Program-made: the position numbers and the translations under genes | In this document: piece by piece, positions 47,224 through 60,256 of the stretch | Numbering within the stretch: position 1 is the stretch's first letter | Layout of the letters: each line of letters opens with the position of its first letter | Notes under the pieces: generated by a model | The model's database searches: none | What the model saw: the letters and a program-made list of their open reading frames with translations, nothing else | What the model was told of the DNA's origin: nothing | Source of the DNA: Roseicyclus sp. | GTDB taxonomy: Bacteria > Pseudomonadota > Alphaproteobacteria > Rhodobacterales > Rhodobacteraceae | Direction of reading: 5' to 3' | Assembly (NCBI GenBank): GCA_018401055.1 | Contig: JAGYLB010000112.1 | Span: 1-64,000, forward strand | DNA: 64,000 bases

Positions 47224-48527
47224 ATGATCCACGTTCTTCGCAGCTCATGGGCGCTATTGCTCGGCATGTTCTTGCTGCAGATCGGCAATGGTCTGCAAAG
47301 CTCCATGATGGGTGTGCGCGGCGCGATCGAGGGGTTTTCGACCTTTCAGATCTCGCTGATCGCCTCGTGCTATTTCCTTGGGTTCCTTGGCGGCTCGCGC
47401 TTTGCGCCGGTGTTCATCGCCAAGGTGGGGCATGTGCGGGTCTTTGCGGCCTTGGGCTCGCTGATCTCGGCCACGCTGATATCCTATCCGCTGCTCGCCG
47501 ATCCCTATGCGTGGATGGTGCTGCGGGTAATCCTCGGTTTCAGCATCTCGGGCGTTTATGTCTCGGCGGAAAGCTGGCTCAACGATGCCTCGACCAACAC
47601 CACGCGGGGTCAGGCCCTGTCGGCCTATGTGCTGGTTCAGATGGTAGGGCTGGTGGCCGCACAGGGCATCTTGTCGGCAGGCGATCCGACGGGGTGGCTC
47701 TTGTTCGTGATCCCCTCGATCCTCGTGTCGATCAGTTTCGCGCCGATCTTGCTGTCGGTGCAGCCTGCGCCGGCCTTTGGCGCCACGCGCACGATGAGCC
47801 TTGGCGCGCTTTACCGGGCCTCGCCTTTCGGGGTCGTCGGCATGGCATTGCTGGGGGCCGTCTTTGCCGGGCAATACGGCATGACGGCGGTTTATGCGAC
47901 CGAGATGGGGCTGAGCCTTGGCGAATTGTCGGCCTTCGTCTCGTCGATCTTCATCGGCGGCATCATCTTGCAATATCCCATCGGCTGGCTGTCGGACCGG
48001 ATGGACCGGCGCACGCTGATCGTGGTCTGCGCGGGGCTGTCGGGGCTTGTGTGCCTTGTCGGCTTGTTCTTTGGCGAAATCTACCCCGTCTTGCTGGCGG
48101 TGGGTGTCTTGTCGGGGGCTTGGCAGCCAAGCCACACGCGCTGCTCATCGCCTATACCAACGACTACCTTGCACCCGAAGACATGCCCGCGGCCTCGGGT
48201 GGGCTGCTGTTCGTGAACGGTCTGGGGGCCGTGGCTGGGCCGCCTGTGATCGGTCTCGCGATGGGGCGGTTCGGGCCCGGCGCGTTTTGGCTGGTCTTGG
48301 CCACGATCTTGTTCGTCACCGTGCTTTACGGGATCTGGCGGATGACGCAGCGCGTGTCGGCCTATGCCGAGGAGGGCGTTTACGACGCCGTGCCCTATGC
48401 CAACCTGTTGCCGGGTGCCGCATCCCCTGTTGCGGTTGCGGCCGCGCAGGAGTTGTATGTGGAGGCGGCCGAAGGCATGGCCGAGGCACATGACGCAGCA
48501 GATGGGACGACCGGCAGGACAGGCTGA
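47224..48527 (+). CDS. MFS transporter (one frame break)
   Basis: About 434 residues and twelve hydrophobic segments. ALLLGMFLLQIGNGLQSSMMG starts helix 1; SCYFLGFLGGSRFAP precedes the loop 2-3 region; GVYVSAESWLNDASTNTTRG is typical of the YcaD/UMF2-like MFS subgroup; WLSDRMDRRTLIV is the loop 8-9 A-like motif. The frame breaks in the G-run 48114-48118; one added G gives SGGLAAKPHALLIAYTND and 435 codons. Substrate unknown. Its hydrophilic C-terminal tail is ~60 residues. Confidence 0.88.
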
Positions 48528-48559
48528 CCCGCGGGCGGCAGACAAAGGGGTGTGAGGCG

Positions 48560-49142
48560 ATGGTCAAACCGATGGCGAACCGCGCAGGCGAGGTGCTGAC
48601 CTTCTGGGAAGAGGCCGGCCCCGAGATGTGGTACAAGCAAGACGACAGTTTCGACCGCACGATCCGTGACCGGTTCGGTGCCTTGTGGGACACGGCGGCG
48701 GCGGGCGAGTGCGACCGCTGGGCCGTGGGGCCGCGCACGGCGCTGGCGCTGATCATCTTGCTCGACCAGTTTCCGCGCAACATGTTCCGCGGCAGCGCCA
48801 TGGCCTTTGCCACCGATGACCGTGCGCTGCTGGCGTCGCATCTGGCGCTGTCGAACGGTTGGGACATGCGGATCCAACCTCCGCTGCGGCAGTTCTTTTA
48901 TCTTCCCTCATGCATTCCGAGCAATTGACCCATCAAGACCGCAGTGTGCGGCTCTTCAAGGCGCGGATGGAGGAGGGCGACAATCTGCTCCACGCCCGCG
49001 CGCATCGCGAGGTGATCCGCCGCTACGGGCGGTTCCCCTATCGCAACGCGGCGCTGGCCCGGTGTCCACGCCGCAAGAAGAGGAGTTCCTTTCGGGCGGC
49101 GGTTACGCGGGCATCTTGCGGGACTTGCAGCCTGCCGCCTGA
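48560..49142 (+). CDS. DUF924 family protein (two frame breaks)
   Basis: About 194 residues. VLTFWEEAGPEMWYKQDDSFD, ALIILLDQFPRNMFRGSAMAF, FFYLPLMHSEQLTHQDRSVRLF and IRRYGRFPYRNAALG are hallmark DUF924 blocks (all-helical, TPR-like). Breaks at 48915-48917 and near 49060, each a missing base; corrected span 195 codons, ending FLSGGGYAGIL. Function unknown. It follows the MFS gene by 32 bp. Confidence 0.88.
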
Positions 49143-49147
49143 AAGAT

Positions 49148-49169
49148 GCGGAAAACGCGCGTTTTCCGC
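49148..49169. terminator. Palindrome after the DUF924 gene
   Basis: A 22-bp perfect palindrome sharing the 18-bp core GGAAAACGCGCGTTTTCC with 11249-11270, here flanked by GC and GC. It starts 6 bp past the DUF924 stop. Confidence 0.6.
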
Positions 49170-49194
49170 GCCGAAAAACCCGGGTCTTTCGGGC

Positions 49195-49214
49195 GGTTTT
49201 GCTGCGGCAAAACC
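49195..49214. terminator. Second hairpin before lpdA
   Basis: GGTTTTGC (49195-49202) pairs perfectly with GCAAAACC (49207-49214) across TGCG. With the palindrome at 49148 it makes a tandem stem region in the DUF924-lpdA spacer. Confidence 0.5.
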
Positions 49215-49294
49215 GGCCCTTCCCAAGGCCGAGCCTTGCTTTCTGCGCAACCCCGCCTGCGACCTGACGGCGATTGCCCGCAGCGCCGGAATTT

Positions 49295-49309
49295 GTTTAA
49301 CGTTGAACA
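49295..49309. promoter_or_regulatory. Operator candidate before lpdA, identical to that before pdhA
   Basis: GTTTAACGTTGAACA, the same 15-mer as at 138-152. With flanks, TTTGTTTAACGTTGAACAAA is an almost perfect inverted repeat. It ends 27 bp before the lpdA start. Confidence 0.65.
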
Positions 49310-49335
49310 AATGAATTTCCGGAAGGGAGTGACCC

Positions 49336-50729
49336 GTGGCAGACAACATTCGACGTCATCGTGATCGGCGCGGGCCCGGGCGGCTATGTCGCCGCCATCC
49401 GCGCGAGCCAGCTGGGCCTCAAGGTCGCCATCGTGGAACGCGAGCATATGGGGGGGATATGCCTCAACTGGGGCTGCATTCCGACCAAGGCGATGCTGCG
49501 CTCCTCCGAGGTGTTCCACCTGATGCACCGGGCCAAGGAATTCGGGCTTTCGGCCGACAACATCTCCTATGATCTGGATGCCGTCGTGAAACGCTCGCGC
49601 GGGGTGGCCAAGCAACTGAATTCCGGCGTCGGCCACCTGATGAAGAAGAACAAGGTGACGGTGTTCATGGGGGCGGCGACCCTGCCTGCCAAGGGCAAGG
49701 TTGAGGTCAAGACCGACAAGGGCGCGCAGGTGCTGACGGCCAAGAACATCATCCTGGCCACCGGCGCGCGGGCCCGCGAATTGCCGGGGCTGGAGGCGGA
49801 TGGCAAGCGCGTCTGGACCTACAAGCACGCCCTTGTGCCGCCGCATATGCCGAAGAAACTGCTCGTCATCGGGTCGGGCGCCATCGGGATCGAATTCGCC
49901 AGTTTCTACAACACGCTGGGCGCGGACACGACCGTGGTGGAGGTTCTGGACCGCATCTTGCCGGTGGAAGACGCCGAGATTTCGGCCTTTGCCGAGAAGA
50001 GCTTCAAGAAGCAGGGCATGAAGATCATGGCCAAGGCCATGGTGAAAAAGCTCGACCGTGGCGCCGACAAGGTGACCGCCCATATCGAGGTCGGCGGCAA
50101 GGTCGAGACGCATGACTTCGACACGGTAATCTCCGCCGTGGGGATCGTGGCCAATACCGAGGGTCTGGGGCTTGAAGCCTTGGGTGCCAAGATCGACCGC
50201 AGTTTTGTGGTGACGGACGACTATTGCCGCTCGGGCGTCGAGGGGCTCTACGTCATCGGCGACACCACGGGCGCGCCCGTGGCTTGCGCACAAGGCAAGC
50301 CATGAGGGCGTCATGGTGGCCGAGTTGATCGCGGGCGGGCATCCGCATCCCGTGAAGCCGGAACAGATCGCTGGCTGCACCTATTGCCATCCGCAGGTGG
50401 CATCGGTGGGTCTGACGGAGGCCAAGGCCAAGGAACGGGGCTATCAGGTCAAGGTCGGCCGCTTCCCCTTCATCGGCAACGGCAAGGCCATCGCACTGGG
50501 CGAGCCCGAGGGGATGATCAAGACCGTGTTCGACGCCAAGACCGGCGAGCTTTTGGGCGCGCATATGATCGGGGCGGAAGTGACCGAACTGATCCAGGGC
50601 TATGTGATCGGCCAGAAGCTGGAAACAACCGAGGACGATCTGATGGAGACGGTCTTCCCGCATCCGACCCTGTCGGAGATGATGCACGAAAGCGTGCTCG
50701 ACGCCTATGGGCGGGTTATCCACCTCTGA
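49336..50729 (+). CDS. lpdA: Dihydrolipoyl dehydrogenase, pyruvate dehydrogenase E3 (two frame breaks)
   Basis: About 463 residues. FDVIVIGAGPGGYVAAIRA is the FAD motif, GGICLNWGCIPTKAMLR the redox disulfide, LLVIGSGAIGIEFASFY the NAD motif, and GETVFPHPTLSEMMHES-like sequence near 50650 the C-terminal His-Glu pair. It re-oxidises dihydrolipoamide in the pyruvate dehydrogenase complex. Breaks near 49349 and at the C-run 50277-50279, each one base too many; corrected, the second reads GAPWLAHKASHEG, and the span is 464 codons. GTG 49336 has GGGAG upstream. The shared motif with pdhA supports the PDH role. Confidence 0.93.
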
Positions 50730-50749
50730 CGGTTTTGCTTGCGCAGGAA

Positions 50750-50777
50750 AAAGGGCGGCCCCGGCGGGCCGCCCTTT
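50750..50777. terminator. Terminator between lpdA and the VWA gene
   Basis: AAAGGGCGGCC (50750-50760) and GGCCGCCCTTT (50767-50777) pair over a short CCGGCG loop, with A-run and T-run flanks, in a convergent gap. Usable in both directions. Confidence 0.85.
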
Positions 50778-50795
50778 CGCGTTTCTTTTCGGCGC

Positions 50796-52392
50796 TCATT
50801 GCAAGGTGATCGGCACCTCGGCGATGGGCGTGTAGCCTTGGTTCAGGAAGTAGCGGATCACGTATTGGCCCGGCGCCTGCGGCAGGGTCAGTTGCAGCGG
50901 TTTGCCCGCCTCGGTGTAGCTGTAGCTTTCCCACTGGGCGCCATCGGTCGCCCCGACCCGACTCGATCCCGATGAAATCCTGCGGGTAGTTCGGGCCGGT
51001 CCAGCCAACCTCGATGGTCGATCCGGCGGCAGCACTGGCAGGTGCGGTCAGGCTGGCGGCAACCGGCGAGACGCTGATCGGGACAGAGGCAAGCGGCGTG
51101 GTGTCCTGGCTCAGGAAATAGGTGATGATGTAGTCACCGGGCTGGGCGGGCATGGCCAGTCGGGCGGGGTTTCCATCACGCGTCCAGGCGTAGTTTTCCC
51201 AGCGCGCGCCATCTTGCGCACCGACGCGCCCGATGCCGATGTAATCGCCCTCGGTGCCCGGTCCGGTCCAGCCGATCTCGATGGTGGCGCCGGCCATGGC
51301 GTTGGCGGGGGCGGTCAGGCTGGCCTCGACCTGCGTGATGGTGATCTCGGCCACGGCCAGTGGCGTGCGGTCCTGCCCTTCGATGTATTCGATCAGGTAG
51401 GTGCCAGCCACGCCGGGCATTTCTAGCCGCACCGGATTGCCCCGGTTGGTGCGCACCGTGTCCTCGAACCGGTGGAAGCCTTCGCTATCGGGTTCGCGGA
51501 TGGCGATGAAATCGCCCTCGTAATCGGGGCCGGTCCAGCCGATCTCGATGGTGCTGCCGATGCTGGCGGTAGCGGGTGCGGTGATACTGGCGGAAACCGC
51601 GCTGATCTCGATCGTGACGGCGGCCAGCGGCGAGCGGTCCTGCGCCTCGATGTATTCGATGACATAGGTGCCGGGGACCGAGGGCATTTCCAGCCGCGCG
51701 GGATTGCCCCGGTCGGTCCTTATCGTGTTGACGAAGCGGTGGAAGCCCTCGCTGTCGGGTGCGCGGACCGAGATGAAGTCGTTCTCGTAATTGGGGCCGG
51801 TCCAGCCTACCTCGATCGTGGCGCCTGCGGGGGCGGCGACGGGCGCGGTCAGGCTGGCCGAGACGGCGGAGATCTCGATCATCACGGCGGCCAAGGGCGT
51901 GCGATCCTGCGCTTCGATATACTCGATCACATAGGTACCGGGTTCTGTAGGCATCTGCAGCCGCGCGGGGTTGCCGCGGTCGGTGCGGATCGTGTTGACG
52001 AAGCGATGGTAGCCCTCGCTGTCGGGGGCGCGGACCGAGATGAAGTCGTTGTCATAGTCCGGCCCGGTCCAGCCGACCTCGATGGTGGCACCTGCGGTTG
52101 CCGTTGCAGGCGCGGTGAGGCTGGCTTGCGCCGCTGTGACCTCGATCGGGACGGCGGCCAGCGCGATGCGCTCGTCGTTGCGGATGTATTCGATCAGATA
52201 GCTGCCAGGCACGCTTGGCATCACGAGGCGGACGGGGTTGCCCCGGTCGGTGCGGATCGTGTTGACAAAGCGGTGGTAGCCCTCGCTGTCGGGCGCGCGT
52301 ACGGCGATGAAGTCATTCTCCTCGTCCGGGCCGGTCCAGCCGACCTCGATGGTCGATCCAGCGACGGCGGTGGCGGGGGCGGTGACGCTGGC
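50796..52392 (-). repeat. Six tandem 267-bp coding repeats
   Basis: Copies start at 52392, 52125, 51858, 51591, 51324 and 51057: exactly 267 bp (89 codons) apart each time, the last truncated by the stop. Copies 1-3 share APDSEGYHRFVNTIRTDRGN almost exactly (F for Y in copy 3); copies 5 and 6 share a different centre with RVGAxDGAxWE. The constant period implies recent unequal exchange or strong structural constraint. Confidence 0.9.
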
Positions 52393-53808
52393 ACGCGGCA
52401 GGGGCGCCTCGAACACCAGAACGATCTCGCGCGGCTGGTCGACGATGACGAAATCGGCGCTTTGTTCGATTTCCTGCGCAGTCCAATAGCCGGTGACGCG
52501 GTAGGCGCCGCGCCCCAGTGCGACAGTGGTGGGGTTCGCAACCTCGACGGTCGTGCCCTCGTCCAGCGGCGTCACCTCCCAGATCACCGGGTCAGTGATC
52601 AGCGCGCCGTCGGCCGCATCCAGCCGGGCCGAAAAAGTGACATCGACCATCAGCGCGGGCAGGGGGATGATGACCTCTTGCGGGGTCATGGCCTGCACGG
52701 TGAAACGGGCCTCATGCGTGGTGCCTTGGCTCAAGCGTTCAACGCTCAGGCGGTAGTCGCCGGGCAAAAGCTGCACGTTGCCGCCGGGTGCATCGACCGG
52801 GCCCAGCAGGGTCGCGCCGCTTGCGTCGAAGAGCGTCCAGCGCAGGGGGGAGGCGGGCACGGTCATGTCGGGCATGACGCGGGCGGTGAAGGTCACGGCG
52901 ACCGTGTCGATGATCTGCGGCATCGGCACCAGAACCGGCGCGGCCATGCCCTCGACGACGCTGAAGGCGGTCTGGTAGGCGGCGGGGCCGGCGGGCTCCA
53001 ACCGGGTGGCGCGCGCGACATAGGCACCGGGCACAAGCTGCACACTGATCGCGGGGCCGGGGGTGCCGTCGGACAGGATGGTGCCGTCTTGCGACAGCAG
53101 CGTCCAGGTCACAGGGCGGGTCGGCGCGGTATTGCCGGGTACGACGACGGCTTGCAACGTGACGGTTTCCGCCACCGGTGCCTGCACCACCTGTTGCAGC
53201 GCGCTCGACAGCTCGGCGGCGTTGTCGGCGGTCGGGAACAGGCCGCCGGTGTTTTCCGCGATACACTGCATCTGCGCGCGCGCCTCGGGTTCGGCGGCGA
53301 CGTCGAAGCCGATGACATGGGCGGTGAAGTTGATGCCAGCGGCCTCAAGTTCGCGCGCCATGGCGCAGGGGTCGGGGTTGCAGTTCTCGATCCCGTCCGA
53401 GACGAGGATGACGGTCGCCGCCTCTTCGGTGAAGCGCAGCGATTGCGCGGCGGCCAAGACCGAGTCGGTCATCGGCGTGCGCCCGCGCGGGTTGATCGTG
53501 TTCACGGCCTCGAGGATGCGGTCGCGCGTGAAGGGCGCGGGGGCCACGATGGTCTCGATATCGGTGCAGGACCCGCGTTCGCGGTGGCCATAGACCGTCA
53601 GGCCAAGCGAGGTTTCCTCGGGCAGGTCGGCCAGCAATTCGGCGATGACATTGCGCGCGATGACGATCTTGTTGATCCCGTCGATCTGCCCCCACATCGA
53701 CCCCGACGCGTCAAGCACAAGGATCGTGTTGGGCCGGTCCGCCTGCTGCGCGAGTGCTGCGAAGGGGAGGATGAGAAGGGTCGCAAGAGCGAGAAGAAGA
53801 GCGCGCAT
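50796..53808 (-). CDS. Secreted VWA-domain protein with six 89-residue repeats (one frame break)
   Basis: About 1003 residues. Signal peptide (RALLLALATLLILPFAALAQ), then a von Willebrand A domain: TILVLDASGSMWGQI (MIDAS), GLTVYGHRERGSCTDIE, NPRGRTPMTDSVLAA and ILVSDGIENCNPDPC. A middle region (~220-470) has beta-rich modules of ~80 residues with LVPGAYVARATRLE-like turns. The last ~535 residues are six tandem copies of an 89-residue module that begin ASxTAPATAxAGxTIEVGWT. The frame breaks near 50965 (one extra base) in copy 6. It is presumably periplasmic or surface-located; no TM or sorting tail follows. Binding partner unknown. Confidence 0.88.
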
Positions 53809-53998
53809 CGGTTGAATATCCTGAGTCCAAGCCCTGATCAGCAGGGAGTCGCTCCTAACCCTATAGCAGGGCACGCGTTTTCCAAAGGGCGGGATTCCCG
53901 CAGGTTGGCGTCCCCTGCAGTCCAGCGGTGCGATGCTTGCGCAGCGCAGCGGATCGCGCCGGTTCCGTCAGGCGGCCCCGGTGCGCGGCTTGGTCCCG

Positions 53999-54553
53999 TC
54001 AGCGATTCCAAGTCGCGCGCGGATCGCCGGGGGCAAGCTGGCGTGGCGCGGTGATGTGCGGGCGCGCCATCTCGGACCAGCGGCGCGCATGGCCGCAGAC
54101 CACGAGATAGTTCGCGACATTGTCTAAAGCAGCGCGCCCGGCAAAATCGACAAAGGTCTTTGCCGCCGCGCCATGGGCAAGGATCACGTCGTGAGCGGCG
54201 GTCTTGACATGGACATAGGTCACGCGGTCGGGCAGCTCGACCGGCGGGACAAGCGCGATGCTGGTGCTGTTCACAAGTGCGCCCGCGTTGATTACGAGCC
54301 CGTCGAGGATCATGCCGTGATCTGAGGTGACGGTGGTCAGATCGCTATAGGGCAGGTCGTTGCCCAAGGTCTCGATAGGGGCCTCGCCTGCGGGCGTGGC
54401 GATGGCCGTGCCGGGGGCGAAACAATTGGCATAGGGGCCGCCGTCGGTGGTGAAGCCGATGTTACCATGCGCAATGCCGCCATCGGACAGCATGTCGTAG
54501 GCGCCGTTGCCGGAAAAGAGGTTCACCGGATTTCGCGCGTCCGATAACCCCAA
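53999..54553 (-). CDS. Hint-domain protein, apparently shrunken
   Basis: About 184 residues from a TTG at 54553. CFAPGTAIATPAGEAPIETL is the start of the Hint (hedgehog/intein) fold common in Rhodobacteraceae surface proteins, with its Cys nucleophile. The next residues, GNDLPYSDLTTVTSDHGMIL and VTYVHVKTAAHDVILAHGAA, correspond to a much later part of the fold, so ~50 residues seem deleted in frame. Upstream, an open frame on the same strand reaches ~54780 and reads NPDGFTDIDQSLS before a TGA at ~54574, so the true protein may begin earlier. Could be a decaying gene. Local GC is lower than in neighbours upstream of the start. Confidence 0.6.
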   Translation of the reverse strand: MGLSDARNPVNLFSGNGAYDMLSDGGIAHGNIGFTTDGGPYANCFAPGTAIATPAGEAPIETLGNDLPYSDLTTVTSDHGMILDGLVINAGALVNSTSIALVPPVELPDRVTYVHVKTAAHDVILAHGAAAKTFVDFAGRAALDNVANYLVVCGHARRWSEMARPHITAPRQLAPGDPRATWNR

Positions 54554-54972
54554 GAGGGTTACCTTGCCCGCAAAACTTCAGGAGAGCGACTGGTCGATGT
54601 CTGTGAACCCGTCCGGGTTGCCACTACAATCGTTCTTCACCGTCGATGTGGAGTTCACCTCCGAGGTGATTGCGAACCCGGTTCCGGTAGTGCCACGCAA
54701 GACGGAAAAAATACTGAAGGCTTGCCTGATTGGAAGGGTTTTCTTTGTCAGTCGCGAATGTCCAGCTGCACGATCAGCGGTCTAGAGAACGGGTAGGCAT
54801 GTCCAGACGCAACGCCTGCCGGTATCCAGAAAAGCGTGACGGCATGGCAATTTGCACCGTGGGCCATGGTTAACCGATGAGAGTGTGCCTATGGCCCGCA
54901 CCCTGCACCGGCGCGGTCAAGCGTACCGCCCACCCGCTTGACCGTGCCCGCGTACCCGTCCAAGCAGGCGCG
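54554..54972. other. AT-richer stretch between the Hint and MFS genes
   Basis: About 420 bp. The first ~225 bp hold the in-frame minus-strand sequence noted under the Hint gene (including FAITSEVNSTSTVKN and NPDGFTDID), without a good start codon and with one TGA. The rest carries the MFS promoter and shows no gene, RNA or clear repeat. Confidence 0.5.
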
Positions 54973-56099
54973 ATGACCGTCCCCGTGCCCCACCTTCCCG
55001 ACCGCACGCCTTGGGCGCTGATCGCGGCGCTCTATGCCGCCGGTCTGATCGCGGCGGGGCAATTTGCCAAGGTCTCGCTGACCCTTGGGCCGCTGGCGCT
55101 GGCCTACCCCGGCTGGCCGGTGGCCTTCGCCGTCTCGGGCGTCGCGGTCATGGGGATCTTGTTCGGGGTGATGGCAGGCGGGCTGACGGCCAGCATCGGG
55201 CCGCGCAAGGCGATCTTGATTGCGCTGGTGGTCTCGGCCTTGGCCGGGGCGGGGCAGGCGCTTTTGCCGGCCTTTCCGGTGCTGATGGGGCTGCGCGTGA
55301 TAGAAGGGGCGGGCCATCTGGTGCTGGTGGTGGCAATCCCGACTCTGATGGCGGCGCTGTCAGCCCCGCGCGACCGGGGGCTGGTGATGGGGCTTTGGGC
55401 GACCTTCTTCGGCGTGGGGTTTGCGCTGGCGGCGTTGGTGGTGGGCGAGGACGCGGGCGGCGTTTACGGCTGGCACGCCGGACTGGCTGCGTTGATCGGG
55501 CTCTTGCTTTGGTGGATGTTGCCACGCGGGGTCGCGGCCGCGCGCCGCCCCTTTCCCAGACCTGCTGTTCACGTGGTGATCTATACCACGCCGCGCCTGT
55601 TCGCCCCGGCGCTGGGCCATGGCATCTATGCTTTCGCCTTTCTGGCGCTTGTCACCTACCTGCCAGTGGCGTTGGAGGCCGCGTGGCTTGCCCCGGTCTT
55701 GCCGGTTGTGGGGATCGCGGGGTCGCTGATGGCGGGTGCGTTGGCGCGATGGATTGCGCCCGGCGCGCTGGTTGCGGGCGGGTTCATGGCGATGGCGGTC
55801 GTCTTTGCCGTGGCGATGGCGCTGCCGGGGCTGGCCGCACCGCTATCGGTTCTGGCGATGCTGGTTTCGGGTGTGGTCGCGGGCGGGGGCTTTGCCGCCG
55901 TGCCCGCGCTGAACGGGGAGGTTGCCGACCGGGCGCTGGCCAATGGTGCCTTAGCGCAACTAGGCAATATCGGCACCTTTGCGGGAACCCCCGCGCTGGC
56001 GGCGCTGGGGTCGGCGCAAGCCTTCCCATGGCCATCGGTGCGGGGGTTTTCGGGGCGGCTGCCACAGCCCTCGCCTATCGCGCCGCCGCCCGAGGATAG
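54973..56099 (+). CDS. MFS transporter (one frame break)
   Basis: About 375 residues with ~11-12 hydrophobic segments. WALIAALYAAGLIAAGQFAK begins helix 1; GGLTASIGPRKAILIALVVS is the loop 2-3 A-like motif; GLRVIEGAGHLVLVVAIPTL and GLWATFFGVGFALAALVVG are later helices. The frame breaks at the G-run 56008-56011; one added G gives LGVGASLPMAIGAGVFGAA and 376 codons. ATG 54973 is chosen because the upstream 32 residues lack membrane character. Substrate unknown. Confidence 0.85.
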
Positions 56100-56155
56100 G
56101 CCGATGGCCGGTCATGGACGTGTCACTGTCCGGGGTCACGTCCAAGGGTCAAGAC

Positions 56156-57201
56156 ATGGATCAAGCAACGGACGGCGGATTGATGCCGGACCGCAGTTGG
56201 ATTTGGCTTTACTTGTGTCTTGCGCTGTTCCCGCAGATCGTGGTCGCGCAAACCGATCTGGCGCGCTGCGCGGCAGCGACGCCGCAATTCCCACAGGCCT
56301 GCGGCTGTGTGATTGACCGCGCCTAGGCGGCGGGCATCACGGGACCCGCGCTGGCCGCGATCTGCTGTCCCCGCGGATGCGGGTACGCCGCTGCTGCTGC
56401 CGCCCGTGGGCTGGCACGCAGCGGTGGAGGTGACCGACTGCGGGCACTGAAGCCCGCGTGGTGCGTTTGATCGAGGGCGGGGCCGTGACCGAGTTTTCCC
56501 GCTTTCCGGGCGGGCCGCTTTCGGTCTCGATCGGGCCGGTCGCGGGCTACCGGGTTCTTCGGGCCCCCGCGACGTTGCACGCGGGCGGGGTGGTGGTGTA
56601 GGTGTCGGCGGAGGTGGATGCGCGGGCGATGGTGCTGATCCAACCCGGGTTCGAGATCGACCACGCACTTGCCGGGGCCGCAAGCCTGTCGGTCGCGATC
56701 CCTGCCTTCGGGATCGAGACCGCGATCGAAATGGCGGAGCCGCGCGCGCTGATCCCGGCGCTCGGCTGCGCCCCCGCGACGCCGCCCGAGCCGGTCGACC
56801 CGGCTTTCGCGCGGGATTTCAGCGGCGTGGACGATCAGCCCTGGCGGCAGGTGAACGCGCCGGGTCTTGGGCCGATGCTGGTGCAGCGGCCCGACGAGAG
56901 CCCCGAGTTCAGCCTGCACATCGGGTGCGGCGGTCGGCTTGCCTTCTCGGCGCAGGCTTATCCCGGTGATGGCGCCGATGTCTTCCCGGTGTCCTTCACC
57001 GTCCGCGACGAGCCCCATCCGCGCCCGGCAATCGACTTTGCGCGCGCGGGCGATTGGTGGGTGACGACGGACCCCGCGCTGGTCCGCGCCCTTCGCGGTG
57101 CTCCGGTCTTCTACTACAGCCATCTCGCGGGGGCCCGGTTGGACCTCGCCTCCGGCATCACCGATCTCTACCGCGGGCTGTCGTCGCTTTGCGGCGAGTG
57201 A
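56156..57201 (+). pseudogene. Broken gene for a secreted hypothetical protein
   Basis: Starts MDQATDGGLMPDRSWIWLYL with a signal peptide (WLYLCLALFPQIVVAQ). The frame then meets TAG at ~56323, a shift near 56370, TGA at ~56448 with another shift, and TAG at 56599, after which an intact stretch (56602-57201) reads [51 protein letters not shown] and ends [14 protein letters not shown]. Pieces between breaks ([36 protein letters not shown]) read as real protein. It has more disruptions, including stops that need substitutions, than any neighbour, so true decay is possible. Family not recognised. Confidence 0.5.
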
Positions 57202-57203
57202 AT

Positions 57204-57218
57204 GTTCGCTAGCTGTTC
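57204..57218. promoter_or_regulatory. LexA (SOS) box before uvrA
   Basis: GTTC-GCTAGCT-GTTC, an exact match to the alphaproteobacterial LexA site GTTC-N7-GTTC, ending 68 bp before the uvrA start. uvrA is a known SOS target in this group. Confidence 0.85.
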
Positions 57219-57286
57219 CGATTTTGCTATTGGCGGGTGCCGGTCTGCGGCCTATGTCTTGCCGGACGGTCAAAAGGGGTCGGTCC

Positions 57287-60169
<2,883 letters not shown>

Positions 60170-60192
60170 CGAGCGATCCTATCCCTACGGCT

Positions 60193-60216
60193 GGCCCGGC
60201 GCGTGCCGGGTTTTGC
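60193..60216 (+). terminator. Intrinsic terminator after uvrA
   Basis: CCCGGC (60195-60200), loop GCGT, GCCGGG (60205-60210), then TTTT. About 25 bp past the uvrA stop. Confidence 0.7.
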
Positions 60217-60240
60217 ATATTTGGGGAAAGATGAAGGCAG
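60215..60240 (+). repeat. Intergenic repeat copy F
   Basis: GCATATTTGGGGAAAGATGA followed by AGGCAG, between the uvrA terminator and the patatin start. Same family as copies A, B and D. Confidence 0.55.
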
Positions 60241-60256
60241 GGGCGGAGAGAGGGGC

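Noticed and set aside
50796..52392. CRISPR-like array
   Set aside because: The repeats are 267 bp, coding and continuous, with no spacers.
51472..54054. An 860-residue frame antisense to the VWA gene
   Set aside because: Repetitive Gly/Asp/Arg composition follows directly from the repeats on the other strand; no signal or domain.
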